The notes under the pieces were generated by a model. It did no database searches, had not been told where the DNA came from, and was given only the letters and a program-made list of their open reading frames with translations. Source: Phoronis australis (taxonomy: Eukaryota > Phoronida > Phoronidae). Taken from it: a stretch of DNA of 64,000 bases. The DNA lies in the NCBI GenBank assembly GCA_002633005.1, contig NMRA01000144.1, positions 608,248 to 672,247 on the forward strand, read 5' to 3'. Positions 37,844-51,234 of the stretch are shown here, one piece after another (the stretch's first letter is position 1; every line of letters begins with the position of its first letter). Made by a program: the position numbers and the translations under genes.

Positions 37844-37861
37844 NCATCACACATAAACTGA

Positions 37862-38395
37862 TGTGACCAGACAATAACTAAGTTAAGATTATGTACAAAC
37901 CTTATACGCTAATCTGTATATTTAATCGAATATTTTAACTCTGTAAAAGTATGTATTTTCCGAAACTTAATCCTGTAGAATTTGACAATCATACTAGTTT
38001 GCTATTACATGGGTCAGGTGGCCATGTCCTTAGTAAAATTTAGCAAAAAAGAAAGGTATGTCCTCCAGCAAAACAAGCGTATCAGTCAATAACATGACCA
38101 ATTTTCGCTTGGCATGTTGTTCAAGATGAAATCTTAAAAACACTGCTACAGTTTTCTAAATTATTATTTCATTTTTGTTCTATGCAACTTTAGACTTTTC
38201 ATAAAAATCTTGAAAACCTTATTTTTGACAGCATACTGTGAAAAAGTGTTACATTTTAAAAACTATTCCTGAAAGAATTTTGAAAAACATTGCATAAAGT
38301 ATGGTATCTGAAAGTTTCACATAAATCCAATCAGTCATTTCTGAGATAATACGTTCCGGTGAAAATTATCCAAATTTGGACATTTGTCAGGGGTC
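37862..38395 (-). repeat. Dispersed repeat family R1, copy A
   Basis: In reverse orientation this block follows 46372-46915 from end to end. Landmarks, in order, are TCCAAATTTGG, CTCAGAAATG(A/G)CT.AT, TATGAAACT.TC.GATGC-like, AAGATTTCATCTTGAAC, GTCATGTTATTGA, TTTGCTAAATTTTACTAA and GAAAATACA.ACTTTTAC. No coding capacity. It abuts the inverted-arm element at 37253-37843, so the two may form one composite. Confidence 0.75.
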
Positions 38396-41300
38396 CAACA
38401 TAACCTTACGCTGACGCACACAAACTATTGAACCCTACACACATGTAACAATGCCATTCCAAAGACAGGTAATGCTGTTTTTGACATTATTAACAAACCC
38501 AACACAACATTTTAAATTGTTTTCATTACTTGTCAAGCAATGTAATAGCTGCCACTATATTCTCATGAGTTTAGAATTCCCTGAAATATTCCATTGTAAT
38601 GTAAATCAACAAATATGCAGTATTCAATTACTTCAGCTCAACCTTATAGTAAAAATATGAAAGGTGCAATGGTTTAAAGGTTTAAATCACCACAAAGATG
38701 GCAGTGACCCCACAATGTGACCATGGCTCTTGGCGACAAATAAAAGACATTTTACAAGAACATTAGTTCTCAAGGTGACAATAGAAGGGTGTATTGTATA
38801 TCAGAACAACTGGACATTGGTTTGTGCATCAGGCAAATGAAGTGTATATCACGATGCATAATGAATTGTCTTATAAGAAGAGCAAAACTGCTTTAGATAT
38901 CTGCCTTGGGCCATGTTGGACACAAGCTATCATGTCAAAAGCATACCTAGAGGAGAAAATGTACAACATCCAAGTCCCTGTGATTTGTCGTTACATATCT
39001 ACAACCATGTTCATTCACTACTGGACCATACTGAAAATGTCTCAATGTATGAGAACGAAAAGAAAAAAGTTTGTTTGAGGAAAAAGACAATTGTAAAGAA
39101 TGTCTTTTCTAATAAGTCACATCTTTAGACTTCTGTTAACCTTATTTGAAGGAGGAGTTAAATTTCAACAATTACCCATTACACAATAGAGTTAATGACT
39201 ACATTCATAACAAAACCTTGCGCAATACTATTTGGTTTGTGGCAAATAGCGGTAGTGAGGACTCTGGATCTCAGGGTGACATTTGCAGTTTAAGTACATA
39301 GTTAACTTGATTAGAAGAAACCTACTAAAATTTACATTCAAATAGCCCTGACGTGATCGCACTTGACAAGTTGGACTAATGAAGCCATGTCTGTAAAGAA
39401 TGGCACAGAAGCCTTACAGCACTGAAAACCTACTGCAAAAAGTTGATTGCATCTGAAAGAATTAACCAAAAACGTCTGAACTGATTAGTTTCATGCGTCA
39501 CCTACATAGACTTTGATTTATTGAGGGACTCTTACAAGGGCTGAGCAGCACATATAAATGCTTCATCTGGGATTACTAAATGCACACCTGACATTACATC
39601 ACTCCAGGTCAACAGTACCGTCTTAAGCTTATGTTTTTGTGTGGATAAACTTGAGAGTTCAGAGTTAAGATTGTTAAGTTTACATAACGGGGCCCTACTT
39701 CAAACTTGATTTTGTCTAGACCATGAAACTCTTACCACAGACCACAAATACTGTTGCTATACACAAAAACCTTACAAACTGAACCTGAACTCCACCTTAA
39801 AACTCAAGCACTTTTACCATAGACAACTTTAGTGCAAGAGCGACAGTACACATATCAGTTCTATGCGTTTTTTTCAGTAGTTACACTAAAATTATTTGTG
39901 GAAGGCCTATTCAAGTAGTGAGGAGTGTGGTTGGGGTTCAGGCTTCACGGTGAAAGTTTTTGTGTAGTAGCTGGGTAAGGGTGCGCACTCGTAGTAGAAA
40001 ATGTTGGTATCCACCCCATGTAGTATGAAGTTGGCAAATTTGGCCTAATGATCGCAGCATATGGTAATCTACTTTTACTTTTTCCATTCATCTTCACTGG
40101 GTTAGGACTTGAACGTCAACGCAGAAGGTAAAAACACACAGCAAAAATGTATGCCAAAATGGACACTTTGTTTCTGCTGAACATTGATTTAATTATAGTT
40201 GACTGTTCCTCACTATTGAAAAAATTGAAGTTTTATTGTATACCAGTAGTTTACAAGATATGAAGCCAATTTGCACGTTTTATGTATATTGCTACTGGGC
40301 ATTTCATTTTCTATCGAGCCTCTTGTGACAGGCATACTTTTACAGACAGTTACAATTACCGAAGAATTAATTCGATTGGCCAGAGGGCTATGTGACTTTG
40401 CCAATGTACACTGCTATCATTTCTTCACTAATTGCCGCATGAACAGGGAACATTCAACACACAACTCTTTAGCATTCTCTAAGCATAAGATTAGGTCTTG
40501 CTCGATTCCATTTCTAATGCTAGTGTGCAAGAAGGGCATAGTTGACAGAGGTGAAATACAATATCTTTCATTCATGAACACTATTTTGAGATGATGGACC
40601 ATTTTGTGAAATTGTTTGATTATCTCATCACATAACAGTGACATGCATAATGTTCTCAGAGAATTTATAAAATGGCTGGGAAATGTCACTGAATTAAAGT
40701 CCCCTACAAGAACACAAGCCTATTGCGTGTTCAGTAGGCTAAGTGTGTCCATTTTCATCACTTTTTCACATGTTTTTGTATTTTCATATCAATTGTTATA
40801 TTTCTGCAAAAGCCTACTCTGTGTAATAAATGGGATTTTGAATGGTGTCACCCAGGAGACAATCGACCAAAAGACGAACATTTTACTTACTTGGTTCATG
40901 ACAGAGTGTACCCACGATCAACATCCCACAATGTTTCCAAAAGCACATCTACAGAAGTTGTGATTTCCACGCAAGTAGCATTTTAATTAAACTATATTCA
41001 AGTATTTCCAGTACTGTTTATTGTACATTTCTGCTTCAAATCCACAATTTTGAAAAATGCTAAATTTCCCAGTTACCTGCTTCCTCTATCACCAGGCCAC
41101 TTTAAGGACTTTAAGGTGTAACTACCCACATTAAAAAATGCAGGATTTTGCGAACGTGTGGTTCAGTAAACAAGATGGCACGGATACAGTGCTGGCTGTT
41201 TGCGTCCGTACTTGTGAGGAATTCAAAGTAATAGATAAGACTGTAATATACTGTTTTATTCAACGAAAAGCGGAAGGTTGTCGATTGAGGGTACACTATC

Positions 41301-42721
41301 AATCGTGGGTACGCTGTTGTTAAATCTGGAATGTTACTGCAAAATTCTGATGACATTTTTAATTCCTGATTGTATTAGATGTGGAATTTTTATAAAGGTG
41401 ATAGGATGTTTGAGTAGAAGGCAGATCAGTGGTCTTACAAGTAACTACCGTAACAACATATTGTGCATGGGCTGCCCTCCTTCTCATGGAAGGCAGATTT
41501 GTCACCTAATTTGAGGGCGGACCCAAGGCAGACCAGATGTCTGAAGAGTGTTCAAAAATGATTGCTCAGACCCCTTTCTGACTGGACAGCATGTGATATT
41601 GTAAAAGTATCATATTTTGAAATGAAACTCTAAGCTCACCACAGACCACTTGATGACAGTGTTTAAAGGACAACAATGGAAACAGCGCCACACACATCAT
41701 TGGTGACAACATCATGCATACAGTTCCACGCACACCACATTAAGTTGAAAATAAAAAAGTAACAACTGCAATATTCAAGACCTGAGACAAGTTCAACATT
41801 CTAGCCACTGAGAACATAAAATATCTTCAGAAGAAAGAGCAATGATGCCATGGCATTTAGTGCTTCCTTGTTCCATAACCCTCTTTGTTGAGGGGACCAT
41901 AAATTCACGCCTTCAGTCAAAAACCCGCTTTTGACTTAGGCCACATACAGCAACAAACTGGTCTCAACATGCTTCTTACTCAGATCAGACATGATTTCTT
42001 GACTTGAGAAGGACTGACAGATGGCAAGAGCTTCATACAAGGCCCATTAATTCACTTGTCACAGCCAGTTAAGGTATTTTCTGTGCCAAAGCAGTATAGA
42101 CATCAGGTGAATCATTTGGTACCATTCTACTGGAGTGTAAAAATCAAGAAATTTCCATGATCAGGATCTCATCTAGAATCAAGTTCCAAGCCTTTTGTAT
42201 GGGTACACAATACTGTTGTTAAGCTGGTCAGAGCTTACAGTCACAAAAGAATCAACAGGTAAAAGTTATGTCTAATTCCTCTGAAAGTCAAGTGTTTTTC
42301 TCCATTCGAAGTTTTATGGTGAAAGTATTTCATACAAAACACATCTGCTTCACGACATTTGTTGAAAGTTGTTTGCAAATAGTATTTTTAAATATCAGTT
42401 AGCATCAGGCCCACTGTTTACATCATAATTGCTGGATTATGTGAGCTTATCAGGTGAAAGCAGACAATAAAAAGAGCTGGACTGTGTAAACATTGCTTTG
42501 CCACTGTCAAACTAATAACAACACAGCTGTATACCCACTGGACCATCAGTCAGTCTGGATACTCACTCCACAGCACAGGTGCCTATCAGCTAAGCGATTT
42601 ATTTCCACTAATTTCAATACAAACAAAGGATAAGGACGACCAGTTCTTTAAAAAAAGTAAATATGCCAGTCAAAAAAGTTAATGGGTTTAACACCAGAAG
42701 ATGGTTTATAGTCGATTTTAG
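38396..42721. other. Probable intron, no exon or known repeat recognised
   Basis: Open frames up to 115 codons occur on both strands (40.2-41.0 kb) but show no motif and no phase-compatible splice borders. Left as intronic DNA. Confidence 0.4.
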
Positions 42722-43225
42722 CAGTGGTGGATCTAAAGGGCCTTTCATACTAACGTCGATGCGTCAATGTTTTGGGGAGTTGTGGTCAGTATGAACACTT
42801 AACTGCGGTCCTGGATCGAAGTTAACAGCGCCAGTTAACTTCGCAGTAAAACAGGTGGATTTAAGAGCGGAGCGTTGACGGTGCGGTGCAGTATTAACGA
42901 TCAACTTTGGTCCCATCGAAGTTATCGCCAGGTGGCACTGTTGCAGGATAGTGCCGTCACTAATAGTTGCCTATATTTTGCTCTAGTAATGAATTAAAAA
43001 TAAGTTTTATGTCAATCAGCACATGTAAATGTTCCCAAATTGTCTTATTGAAAAAATCTTAGCGTGTAACGCTACCTTGCGATAACTTCGATGACAATAG
43101 TGTCACCTATCGTTCACTTCGAAGTCCGTTAACTACCGAAGCCAGTATGAACAGTTTGGTTAACTTCTCAGTTTACATCGACGCTACGCTCAGAGTTAAG
43201 TTAAGACTGCAAGGTGTCGTAAGGG
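42722..43225 (+). mobile_element. Palindrome-rich miniature element (family M2), copy 1
   Basis: It starts with CAGTGGTGGATCTAAAGGG, a word like the M1 terminus, then GGCCTTTCATACTAACG. Inside are many short inverse-complementary words around GAAGTTAAC and AACACTTAACT. It aligns with 43416-44150 over about 200 bp (AACACTTAACT, AAATCG, GTTAAC, GTAAAA, GGTGGATTTAA, GAGTTATCG). CpG is much denser than in the surrounding intron, suggesting a younger insertion. The right boundary is uncertain. Confidence 0.55.
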
Positions 43226-43415
43226 GGACCAACCAGTCTCAACAGTTTATGTTTGGTTTTGGACTTAGGAAAACTCGCTTCTATTAAGTACCATAATTAA
43301 CTTTCATAAGACACAATTTCAGACAGGAGGCACTTTGAAAAAATGTCATTTAAAGTGGCTATAAACCCGCTTTCCAACACTGCCAGTAGATTTATAGGAT
43401 CCCAAATAGTTTCTT

Positions 43416-44150
43416 AAAGGCCTTTCCCACTGGGTGCGAAGCTTTGGTGTTACCGAAGCTTCAGTCAACAAGAACACTTAACTTCTGTCTTAAATCGCCG
43501 AAGAAACTTAACAGAGTGAGTTAAATAGGGAGTAAAAAGATGGATTTAACAGTGAATTGCCGAGGCTTCACTACAATGATGAGAACACTTAACTTTGATG
43601 CCATAGGAGTTATCGGCAGGGGTCACTGGCTGAGTTGGCCAACAGCGGGTGGTGACTGGTTAATACTTATTAATATTTTATTATAATATTTATCATTTTG
43701 GCTGTAGAAGCATTCTGTTTTAATTTATCCAGGTATTTGCTGGATTCTCTACATCAATCACTGAATGTATGATGTATGCAAAACAAGTTCCCGCCCTACC
43801 GTCTTTGTTCGGATGAGCTGTTAGCCTACTCAAGAGTCAATTTTTTAATATGTCGTGTTCTAGTACATTGTCATTGTCCCAACATGTTGACCAATGGCTT
43901 CCTTGTGAAATTGATGTTCTAGTTTTCATATCGGGAGAGGGATAAGTCCTTGTCAGTTTTGATCAAAAGAACACTAAAACACCAAGACACCTTCAGTCAT
44001 ATTAGCGCCCCCTGTGAGAACTTCACTAAATTGTTTTATGACTAACTCCAAAGTTGGTGGGAGCACTAACGCTTATTACCTTCGCGGTTAACCACAGTTA
44101 ACATGGAAGCTTTATTAATAGCAGTGTTACAGTTTGGGGAAGGGCCTTTT
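43416..44150 (+). mobile_element. Palindrome-rich miniature element (family M2), copy 2
   Basis: The left end AAAGGCCTTTCCCACTG and the right end CAGTTTGGGGAAGGGCCTTTT are imperfect inverse complements, which supports a bounded element. The first 250 bp align with copy 1. The inner part (43650-43980) is AT-rich and not seen in copy 1. No transposase. Confidence 0.55.
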
Positions 44151-46092
44151 GTCAATTCAAAGGTGATTTAGGGGCTTCAAAAATTGACTGTTTGTTATTG
44201 CCTAAGGCCAGATTCTGCAAGTTGGCTTGTCACCATTGGAGTCCGCATTTTGCATTTTACGCATCAAGCCTGGTCACAAGGAATAACAAACTGACACTTG
44301 TTATGAGCCTGGCAACCACTTACCATCTGGAAGAAGATGAAGGAACAAGTTGAGGCCAATTTTACACCTTAACTGGTTTGAAGCAAAGTTTGCATCTTTG
44401 ACAGAGCACAGTTATTTTATTGGTGCTTTTAAGTAATCATGACTAATTAATTGGCTTGTGTTCATGGTCCACAATACCCAACAAAACTAGGCATTTATAA
44501 AAATACAATGACAAAACAACAAAAGATTTCCTCAAGAGAGTTGAAAATATATGCCACCTGAGGCTCAAAGAATAGAAAATGCCTGGGAATTTCTCTGGCC
44601 ACTATAACAATGCTTTAAAAACGGTGCACCTTAACAAATGGCTTCTAGTTGCTACAATAAAAATACATTTGAAAAAGTCACCTATTAATAATGAATGGGT
44701 TATTGGACATTGCAATAAATAATGTCCGCCCAACATTAAGTCTGATGAGCCACGAAACTGTTAATCTTCATGTCACAATAGTATTATACCTATCACAAAA
44801 TTATTTATTAGTTCAGCTATTTATAACTTGCGTTCGCAAATATCTATAAATAAAAGAAAATGTACTTTTACTTATACTTGACAGACGTGGTACATTGAGG
44901 ATTTTTTTCTGTGTGAGGTTTTGACATCAACACCATTTAACATTGTATGATCATTCCACAGTCTTGGCTTAATAATGCGGAATGCACTATGTAGGTTCAT
45001 TGCACACCCCAACAGCGTAGTCCCTGAGCGCAGCAACATTTTGTCCACAAGAAAGCAGCAAATAACCTCATTTAGGTACACTCGGTAGGCCCCAGTACAA
45101 AATACAACTGTACCAACCCAGGTGTGAGACCCCTTTAGCCACATATGTGCAGTTTGATTTTTAACTTGTTCCTTTGTAAGCAATTAGTCTTGTGCCTCAA
45201 TTGACAGTGTAAATATCCAGGCACCCATTAACCCATCAAGGTCACTTCAAAATTAGTCACCTGTGCAAACCAGGAACCAAACCCAGTATCCAACATCACC
45301 ATAGTGATAACAGACACATAGAAGATAAATAGACTTAATGAAAAGCCAGTGACTAAGAGATAAAGAATCTTGAAGGGAAGTTCTGTAATAAATTGTTAAT
45401 TGGCAACCAAGCAAGACTAGCATTGGTTAATATAAAGACAAATTTATTTATAAACATACCATGTTACCTTGACAAAGGTATTGAAACAGAAAGGAAACAA
45501 TTATTTGGCATTGAATTTTCATTGAAATTCACCAACTTTCATAAGTTTTCAGTCTAAATACTTCACTGAATGTTTAGACCTTATCTTACTCTAACACACA
45601 CAAAAAATTTATATATTGATAATTGAAACAGCTCAGAAAGATCCACTGAGACCTGCCACTTAAATTAAAATGCTTTTTACCATTTTTCCAAATTGAAACA
45701 AGTTACTTGAAATAATGATATTGCAAGTAGCCTAAGCTCTTGTTCATTACAGAATATGAAATGGCGTTTTGAATTTTAGTCACATGCATAACAAGGCTAA
45801 GTCCCCCAAAAATTATCAATGTGAAAATATCACAAAACAATAATCAATAAATTTAATTTTCTGAAAGTTAAAAAATGCATTAATCAATAGGTATAACACA
45901 AGGAAATCGAGAAAATGAAAATTTTTCATTCAAGGTCGATTGAATAAAAATGAATTGTTACTTCGACAACAAAACGCAACAGAATAATTCCCCTTTTCTG
46001 TTTTGTGCCATGGTGAAACTAACCCAAATACACTAAAAAATCTATAAGTGACATTAGACGCTTATCTGCAAATAATTGATATTTTCCTTCAG
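44151..46092. other. Probable intron, no exon recognised
   Basis: A 103-codon minus-strand frame (44872-45183) was considered and not accepted. No repeat family was recognised. Confidence 0.4.
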
Positions 46093-46175
46093 GCCAACGT
46101 TTACTGCAGCCCTGGACATACATGCGGTCACATACAATGCAGCAACTTGACTGGAAAGATTCAGACATCTGGCTG
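46093..46175 (+). CDS. Exon E3 of a long-intron gene, unknown product
   Basis: Acceptor ATTTTCCTTCAG (AG at 46091-46092), 83 nt, donor CTG|GTAAAA. In phase 0 it encodes 27 residues (ANVYCSPGHTCGHIQCSNLT and seven more ending Thr-Ser-Gly) plus TG. The three cysteines are spaced C-x5-C-x4-C with two histidines, which could be a metal site, but the domain is not recognised. A second frame is open too (one with Trp/Met/Gln residues). I chose this frame because only it joins E4, E5 and E6 without a stop. The TG end joins the G of E4 to give TGG (Trp). Confidence 0.55.
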
Positions 46176-46371
46176 GTAAAATAATGTGTAAATTAGACCA
46201 ACTAATTTGTGGATTAATAGATTTGCAGCTTGTTGTGAATACATTCTCACTTAATATTCACATCCAAATAAGAAGTTATGGAAAACCAAGCATTAGATAA
46301 CACAAGATGGTGGTTATGCAACAGTGAGAGCCAAACTACATTATTACATCTGGGTGTTTAAGGTTACTATG

Positions 46372-46915
46372 TAAGACCCTAGAAAAATATCCAAATTTGG
46401 TTAATTTCGTAACATTATAACTCAGAAATGGCTCATCAGATTCATATGAAACTCTCTGATGCAATGCTTAATATGTTCTTTTCTCCAAAATGATGTTAGG
46501 AACTGTATTTTTGAAATGTTCCACTTTTGTTGCGGGCTTATCAGAGTTCTATCATAAATTTTCATGAAAAAATCAAAACTTGCATGAAACAAAATATCTT
46601 AGAAAATTGTAACATTGTTTTTTGAGATTTCATCTTGAACATTTACATTAAATGAAATTTAGTCATGTTATTGATACAGCTGTTTAGCTATGATGGACCT
46701 GCACTTTTTGCTAAATTTTACTAAAAAACACGTGGCTGCGTGACCCAATTAATGTTAGATGTAAAAAGTCAAATAAACTTCTACAAGCTTTATACTTTAT
46801 GAAAATACAAACTTTTACTGGGTTGGAATTTATTGTTTTGTGATTATTTGGCTACACAAACTTATTGATAAGATTTTACATAACCCTAAGGTCACCTGAC
46901 ACAGTATAACAAAAG
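46372..46915 (+). repeat. Dispersed repeat family R1, copy B
   Basis: The fullest plus-strand copy. It begins near TAAGACCCTAGAAAAATATC, followed by CAAATTTGG, and ends after ATAAGATTTTACATAACCC. Copies A (37862-38395, inverted) and C (56352-56690, internally deleted) align with it. It lies about 200 bp downstream of exon E3, in the following intron. Confidence 0.8.
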
Positions 46916-47718
46916 TATGACTGCTCAATCAGCTCCTTTATATATTAACCACCTGTGCATTAAATATGTGCTTACAACAGGTCCTCAGCTGAAGTAGCTA
47001 TTCATGTGTGTTCCTTTGTTGCACTCTAACAATCATATTCTTTTCAGTTGAATTAAAAAGATTAAATAAAATAAACCAATCATTACTGTAGGCTGACAAC
47101 AAGCAATAGCTGCTACAAGGTCACCTTCATCAAACAGCCAGCTTTTCCTTTGATGTTAACACCTGAGAAAACTTTCTGAGGGTTTGAAATGTATTTATCA
47201 CAAAATCCTGGCTTTACATAATTACTGAGGAAGTTACTGAAGCATTTCCTTCCGGTTTTGGTGAAAAGTTTATAAACAGAACGTCTCAAACTATAAAGAA
47301 CCTAGCATAGAAACTACTTTGATGCTGTTATCTTCAAAAAGGTTTGTTAAACCAGTACCACACAAGTAGGGACATGCTGTCCTGATAAGATGTCAGCAGA
47401 GGGTAATTTGATTACACAAGAGAGAAAAGGACAAGAGAAAAGAGATTGCACACACTCTTTAGCTATATCACTTAATTAACAGAGCAATGAACTTTTAACG
47501 GTCAATTGGCAAGGTCACATGCAACCAGACAAAACAAATGTTTTTGGTGAATGGATTCACCAATAACAGAAATTTGTCTTTGCTACAAATGTACATTGGA
47601 TAAGCACTCAACCTTTAATTAGCACGAGTGTAACATTTACTGAAGCTAATGATCTGTCACAGGACACAACACTCGTAATCTTCGTGAGTTTGGCAAACTT
47701 TTAACACCAACTCGTAAG

Positions 47719-48187
47719 CACAGGCGGATTTGGGGAGACCCTGAGCCCCTGCCCTCCCGGGCATAATCTAGAGGATGTCCAATTGGCATCCAACTGGAGA
47801 TCCTGGCTCAAATTTAGACATCCTAGTTGGGATGCTCTGATCAGTAAAGTAAGCAAGTAAGCATAGTAATGTCTCTTTAAACTTGCCAACCGAAGCAGCT
47901 CTGGAAGATAATTAGTCGGTCCTGAATAAAAAAGGTTGGTTTACAAATGATGTAAGTTACAAAAACCTTTAGTGCAGACCCATGTTGACACAGTAAAGTT
48001 ATCACACTATAACAGCAATTTGCCTTGGGTTCATAAAAACATTATTGGTCATGGACGCCCTGACAAATTGGATATCTAATTTGGAAGCCCTATCTTTTGA
48101 AATGCTTGACGAATCTCTGGTTGGGATGCTGTTTTAGGGGCTAGGGGGATTTTTTCCTTTGAAATTTCTGGCGTAGATCTGCCAGTG
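47719..48187. mobile_element. Miniature DNA transposon (family M1), copy 4
   Basis: A 469-bp element begins CACAGGCGGATTTGGGG and ends TAGATCTGCCAGTG. The exact 5-bp duplication GTAAG flanks it (47714-47718 and 48188-48192). The ends match the other M1 copies, but the inside differs. It contains two TTGGGATGCT words near 47.83 and 48.12 kb and no G/C palindrome as long as in copies 1 and 3. It is the longest member, with no transposase. Confidence 0.75.
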
Positions 48188-48192
48188 GTAAG

Positions 48193-49659
48193 CTTAAATT
48201 CCAGTCTTAAAATGACATTGCTATCCTGCAAAAAAGCCTGCTTGCTGCTATGTCAAATTCCATGCCAAATAGCAAAGTTTTGGGTGATGAATTTTAATGT
48301 ACATTTTACAGTTAGCCAACTATACTTAAATCAAAGTTTTAGTAATTATTATAATACAACTCTAAATTCATGATATCTGACAACATTAAAGGTTCAAAAT
48401 TTGTCAACATGCTAAATCGCCATCATGATCCGTAAAACCTATACCCAACAGAAGTGCACATTGGTGCAACTTGGCAGTCTGCAGCAATAATTCTTATTCC
48501 TCAATAACTTGAAATTAATTGGTTTTCTTAGAAATTACGGTTCATACCGGTGATTTTGAAACAAATTATAAGTTATGTTCAGTAAGCACTGACATAATGA
48601 TAGACTGATTTTGATTACTTACGTTATGCTACAACTTAATTGCGGATATTCTTGGCCTTATTAATTTTCCAGAAATTAGGGGTCGTGTCCCTCATTTTGC
48701 AACTAACAAGTTTTTCCAGTACGAAATCTTACATTGATCTGACACTTTTCGGTTCACCTACCACAAGAAATTGCACTTAAGTGAGAGGGTTCAACAGTAA
48801 TATTCTGGAAATATGAACTTTGCTATGTCAGCAGCAAATTTTTCAGTAATGACGTAATATTGTTAGAACATTGATTAGATTGCAAAGTAGCAGAAGTCTG
48901 TTTTGAGAAGAACAAAGTGATTACATCTTAGTAATGGGGAAAACGTGTTACGATCTGTATGAATAATTATTAGCTGAGCTTTCACATGACAGTCACCATT
49001 GATAAAAATAACAATGACAAACCTGAACACATGTATCCTGATTAGATGGTGCCTAGACATCAGACCATATGTTACAGACTAGATGAAAGCCCAGCTGACC
49101 AAAGGCTATTAAAAAGGCCCATACCATAATGCTTCTAATGGAAGCTCATGCATGAATGAATTTTAAGAAAACAGTGAAACAGCATCTTTCTTTTGCCAGG
49201 CATTCAAAGTAAATATGAGAAATGTGAAAAAAGCACAATATGCAACACCATATTCTATGAAAAATAGAAAAACAACAGCATTGCCACCTTCTTTCACATT
49301 TTTGCCTCAATCAGACAACTAGAAATTGTAAAATTATGACGTTTTACACTAGCATTAGTATCATAGTGCAACACTAACCAGACAAAATACCGTTTCCCCC
49401 ATCGTGACGACTAACTCTGGTAAAAACAAAAATTACTGGTAATAACTATTACGGCAATAAATTCTAATTACAGAACGGCTTACCCATTTTACCTGTCAAT
49501 TCTCCTTCATTCTCAGTGATGAGAAAAGACTACTCTGTTCAAGAATTTGCTCAGCCGTCATGACAGAGAATTCCGCATCATTGTATTTGACTACTTTCGG
49601 CTTGCACTGTAGTTGAATGAGTAGTATGTGTAGTACGGTAAAATCTCACAAATCTTGTA
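48193..49659. other. Probable intron, nothing recognised
   Basis: AT-rich and CpG-poor. No exon with usable borders and no known repeat copy. Confidence 0.4.
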
Positions 49660-49990
49660 AAAAATAATTACCAAAATCACATTTTTAACTTTCAAAAGTT
49701 TCTAACATTGTAACATTGAGGGGTAAACCTGGAACATTTCAAAATATCGTCTGATGGTTTGGCTATGCTTTAGGTCTTGAAAATAATAAAGTTTTTTGAT
49801 CCTATTGATTGTTTACCAAAACAATTAAATTTCACTTGTCCACCGGTGTCCTGAATTGGAGAGCGTTTACCATAAACAATATTTTGTGAAGTCACAGTCT
49901 GGCAAAATGTTTCAAGGATGAGAGGAAATCTACATCAAAAAGAAGGGAGATGTGGTCCATTTCACCAAGGTGCAATATAAGTCTACCATG
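49660..49990 (+). repeat. Dispersed repeat family R2, copy A
   Basis: It aligns with 57710-58100 and 61935-62290. Landmarks are ACCAAAATCACATTTTT-like, TTTCTAACATTG, TTTCAAAATAT then CTGATGGT, AAATTTCACTTGTC, and a GAGCGTTTAC-like word. No coding capacity or clear terminal repeats. All three copies are in plus orientation. Confidence 0.65.
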
Positions 49991-51234
49991 GTAGTCGGTG
50001 CCACTTTGGTTAACCAGATCATTGATGAACCCAAACATCAAAAGCCCAAGTCTAGACTTATAGATCATCCTTTCCTCAAATAATGTGTTGTAGAACTCCA
50101 GAAAGGAAATAATCAAAGGTCATAATAACCATAATCGGATGGCCTGCAATGAAGAACTGTTGTACCCAACTCATTACCTTAGGGCCCCACTACAGCAAGG
50201 TAGGCGCTCAACAATTTGAGGGGAAGCAGAACTATACAATTGAGGGGGAACCGAGTAAATGTTGGATAAACTTGTTGCAATCTCAGTAAAAAGCTGATGC
50301 ATGGAGTTACCTTTGAGGCATCATGCCTACAGCTTTTGGCCAAAGTTACTGGCATCCGCTCTTTCCCAGAAAGTTTCATGAAAATGGTAGGGTAGGCCTT
50401 CTGAGAACAAATTTGGTTCGTTATAGTTTTATTCATAAACAATGTGAATGAAACAGGGACACACCAGTAATGACATTTTGGACTTTTCTGGCAGAAAATA
50501 ACACCTTGTGTGCAAAACATTGTGAGAAACCATGAACCAGTACACACAGTTTTTACAATTTTACACTCTTGTCTATGGACACCTAAAATACAAAATTAAC
50601 ATGCTTACATATTAAGATAACAGTATTGACAGTAGATAAATTACAAAAACATTTCATTGAAATACTACTTAAGGTTACCTAAAGCCCAGTCAGTATGATG
50701 ATGTTTACAGCCAAGTGTAGTCACATAGGGTGTGTATTTTGTCATGACGCAAACACACTTGGATGTATTTACACCACCGTCAGAAGAATCGTCAATGTAA
50801 ATTTACACACAGGGAAAACATACACTTGGTTGAATGAAATTTCAATTTGTGTGCAGTTGAATGCAGGGTCTAGCAACAAAAAATGCTGTTACATAATTCC
50901 TGCTTCTTACCAGACTTTAGATCTGCACACCACTACCAATTAAATGTCTGAGAGCATCTTCTGTTGCCAAGGTGATGTGGGAGAGTCTTTTATTGAAATG
51001 ATGCTGCTGGGTGATGTTTTCGAGGCTTTTACATTCTAGTTTTCATGGGTTATGCACCATCCATGAGACATAACAAATCAGTTGTTGGTTCGTTTTGAAA
51101 AACGTCATTGTTCGTGTTACTAGAAGCCAGAAAGTGAACATTTTCAAACCAATCTTTGTATTCATGGAATTCATGACGTGTATTAATTAAGTATAACATT
51201 GATTTTAATATTAGTGTTATCATTATTATTAATT

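Noticed and set aside
41096-41115. 20-nt exon-like segment with AG/GT borders
   Set aside because: Its length would shift phase between E2 and E3, and nothing else supports it.
44872-45183. 103-codon open frame, minus strand
   Set aside because: No recognisable domain, no splice context, opposite strand to the supported gene. The length is within chance for the window.
46094-46175. Second open frame of exon E3 (Trp/Met/Gln-containing)
   Set aside because: It ends in phase 0 and leads to a stop in the E6 reading. Only the Cys/His frame is compatible with the whole chain.
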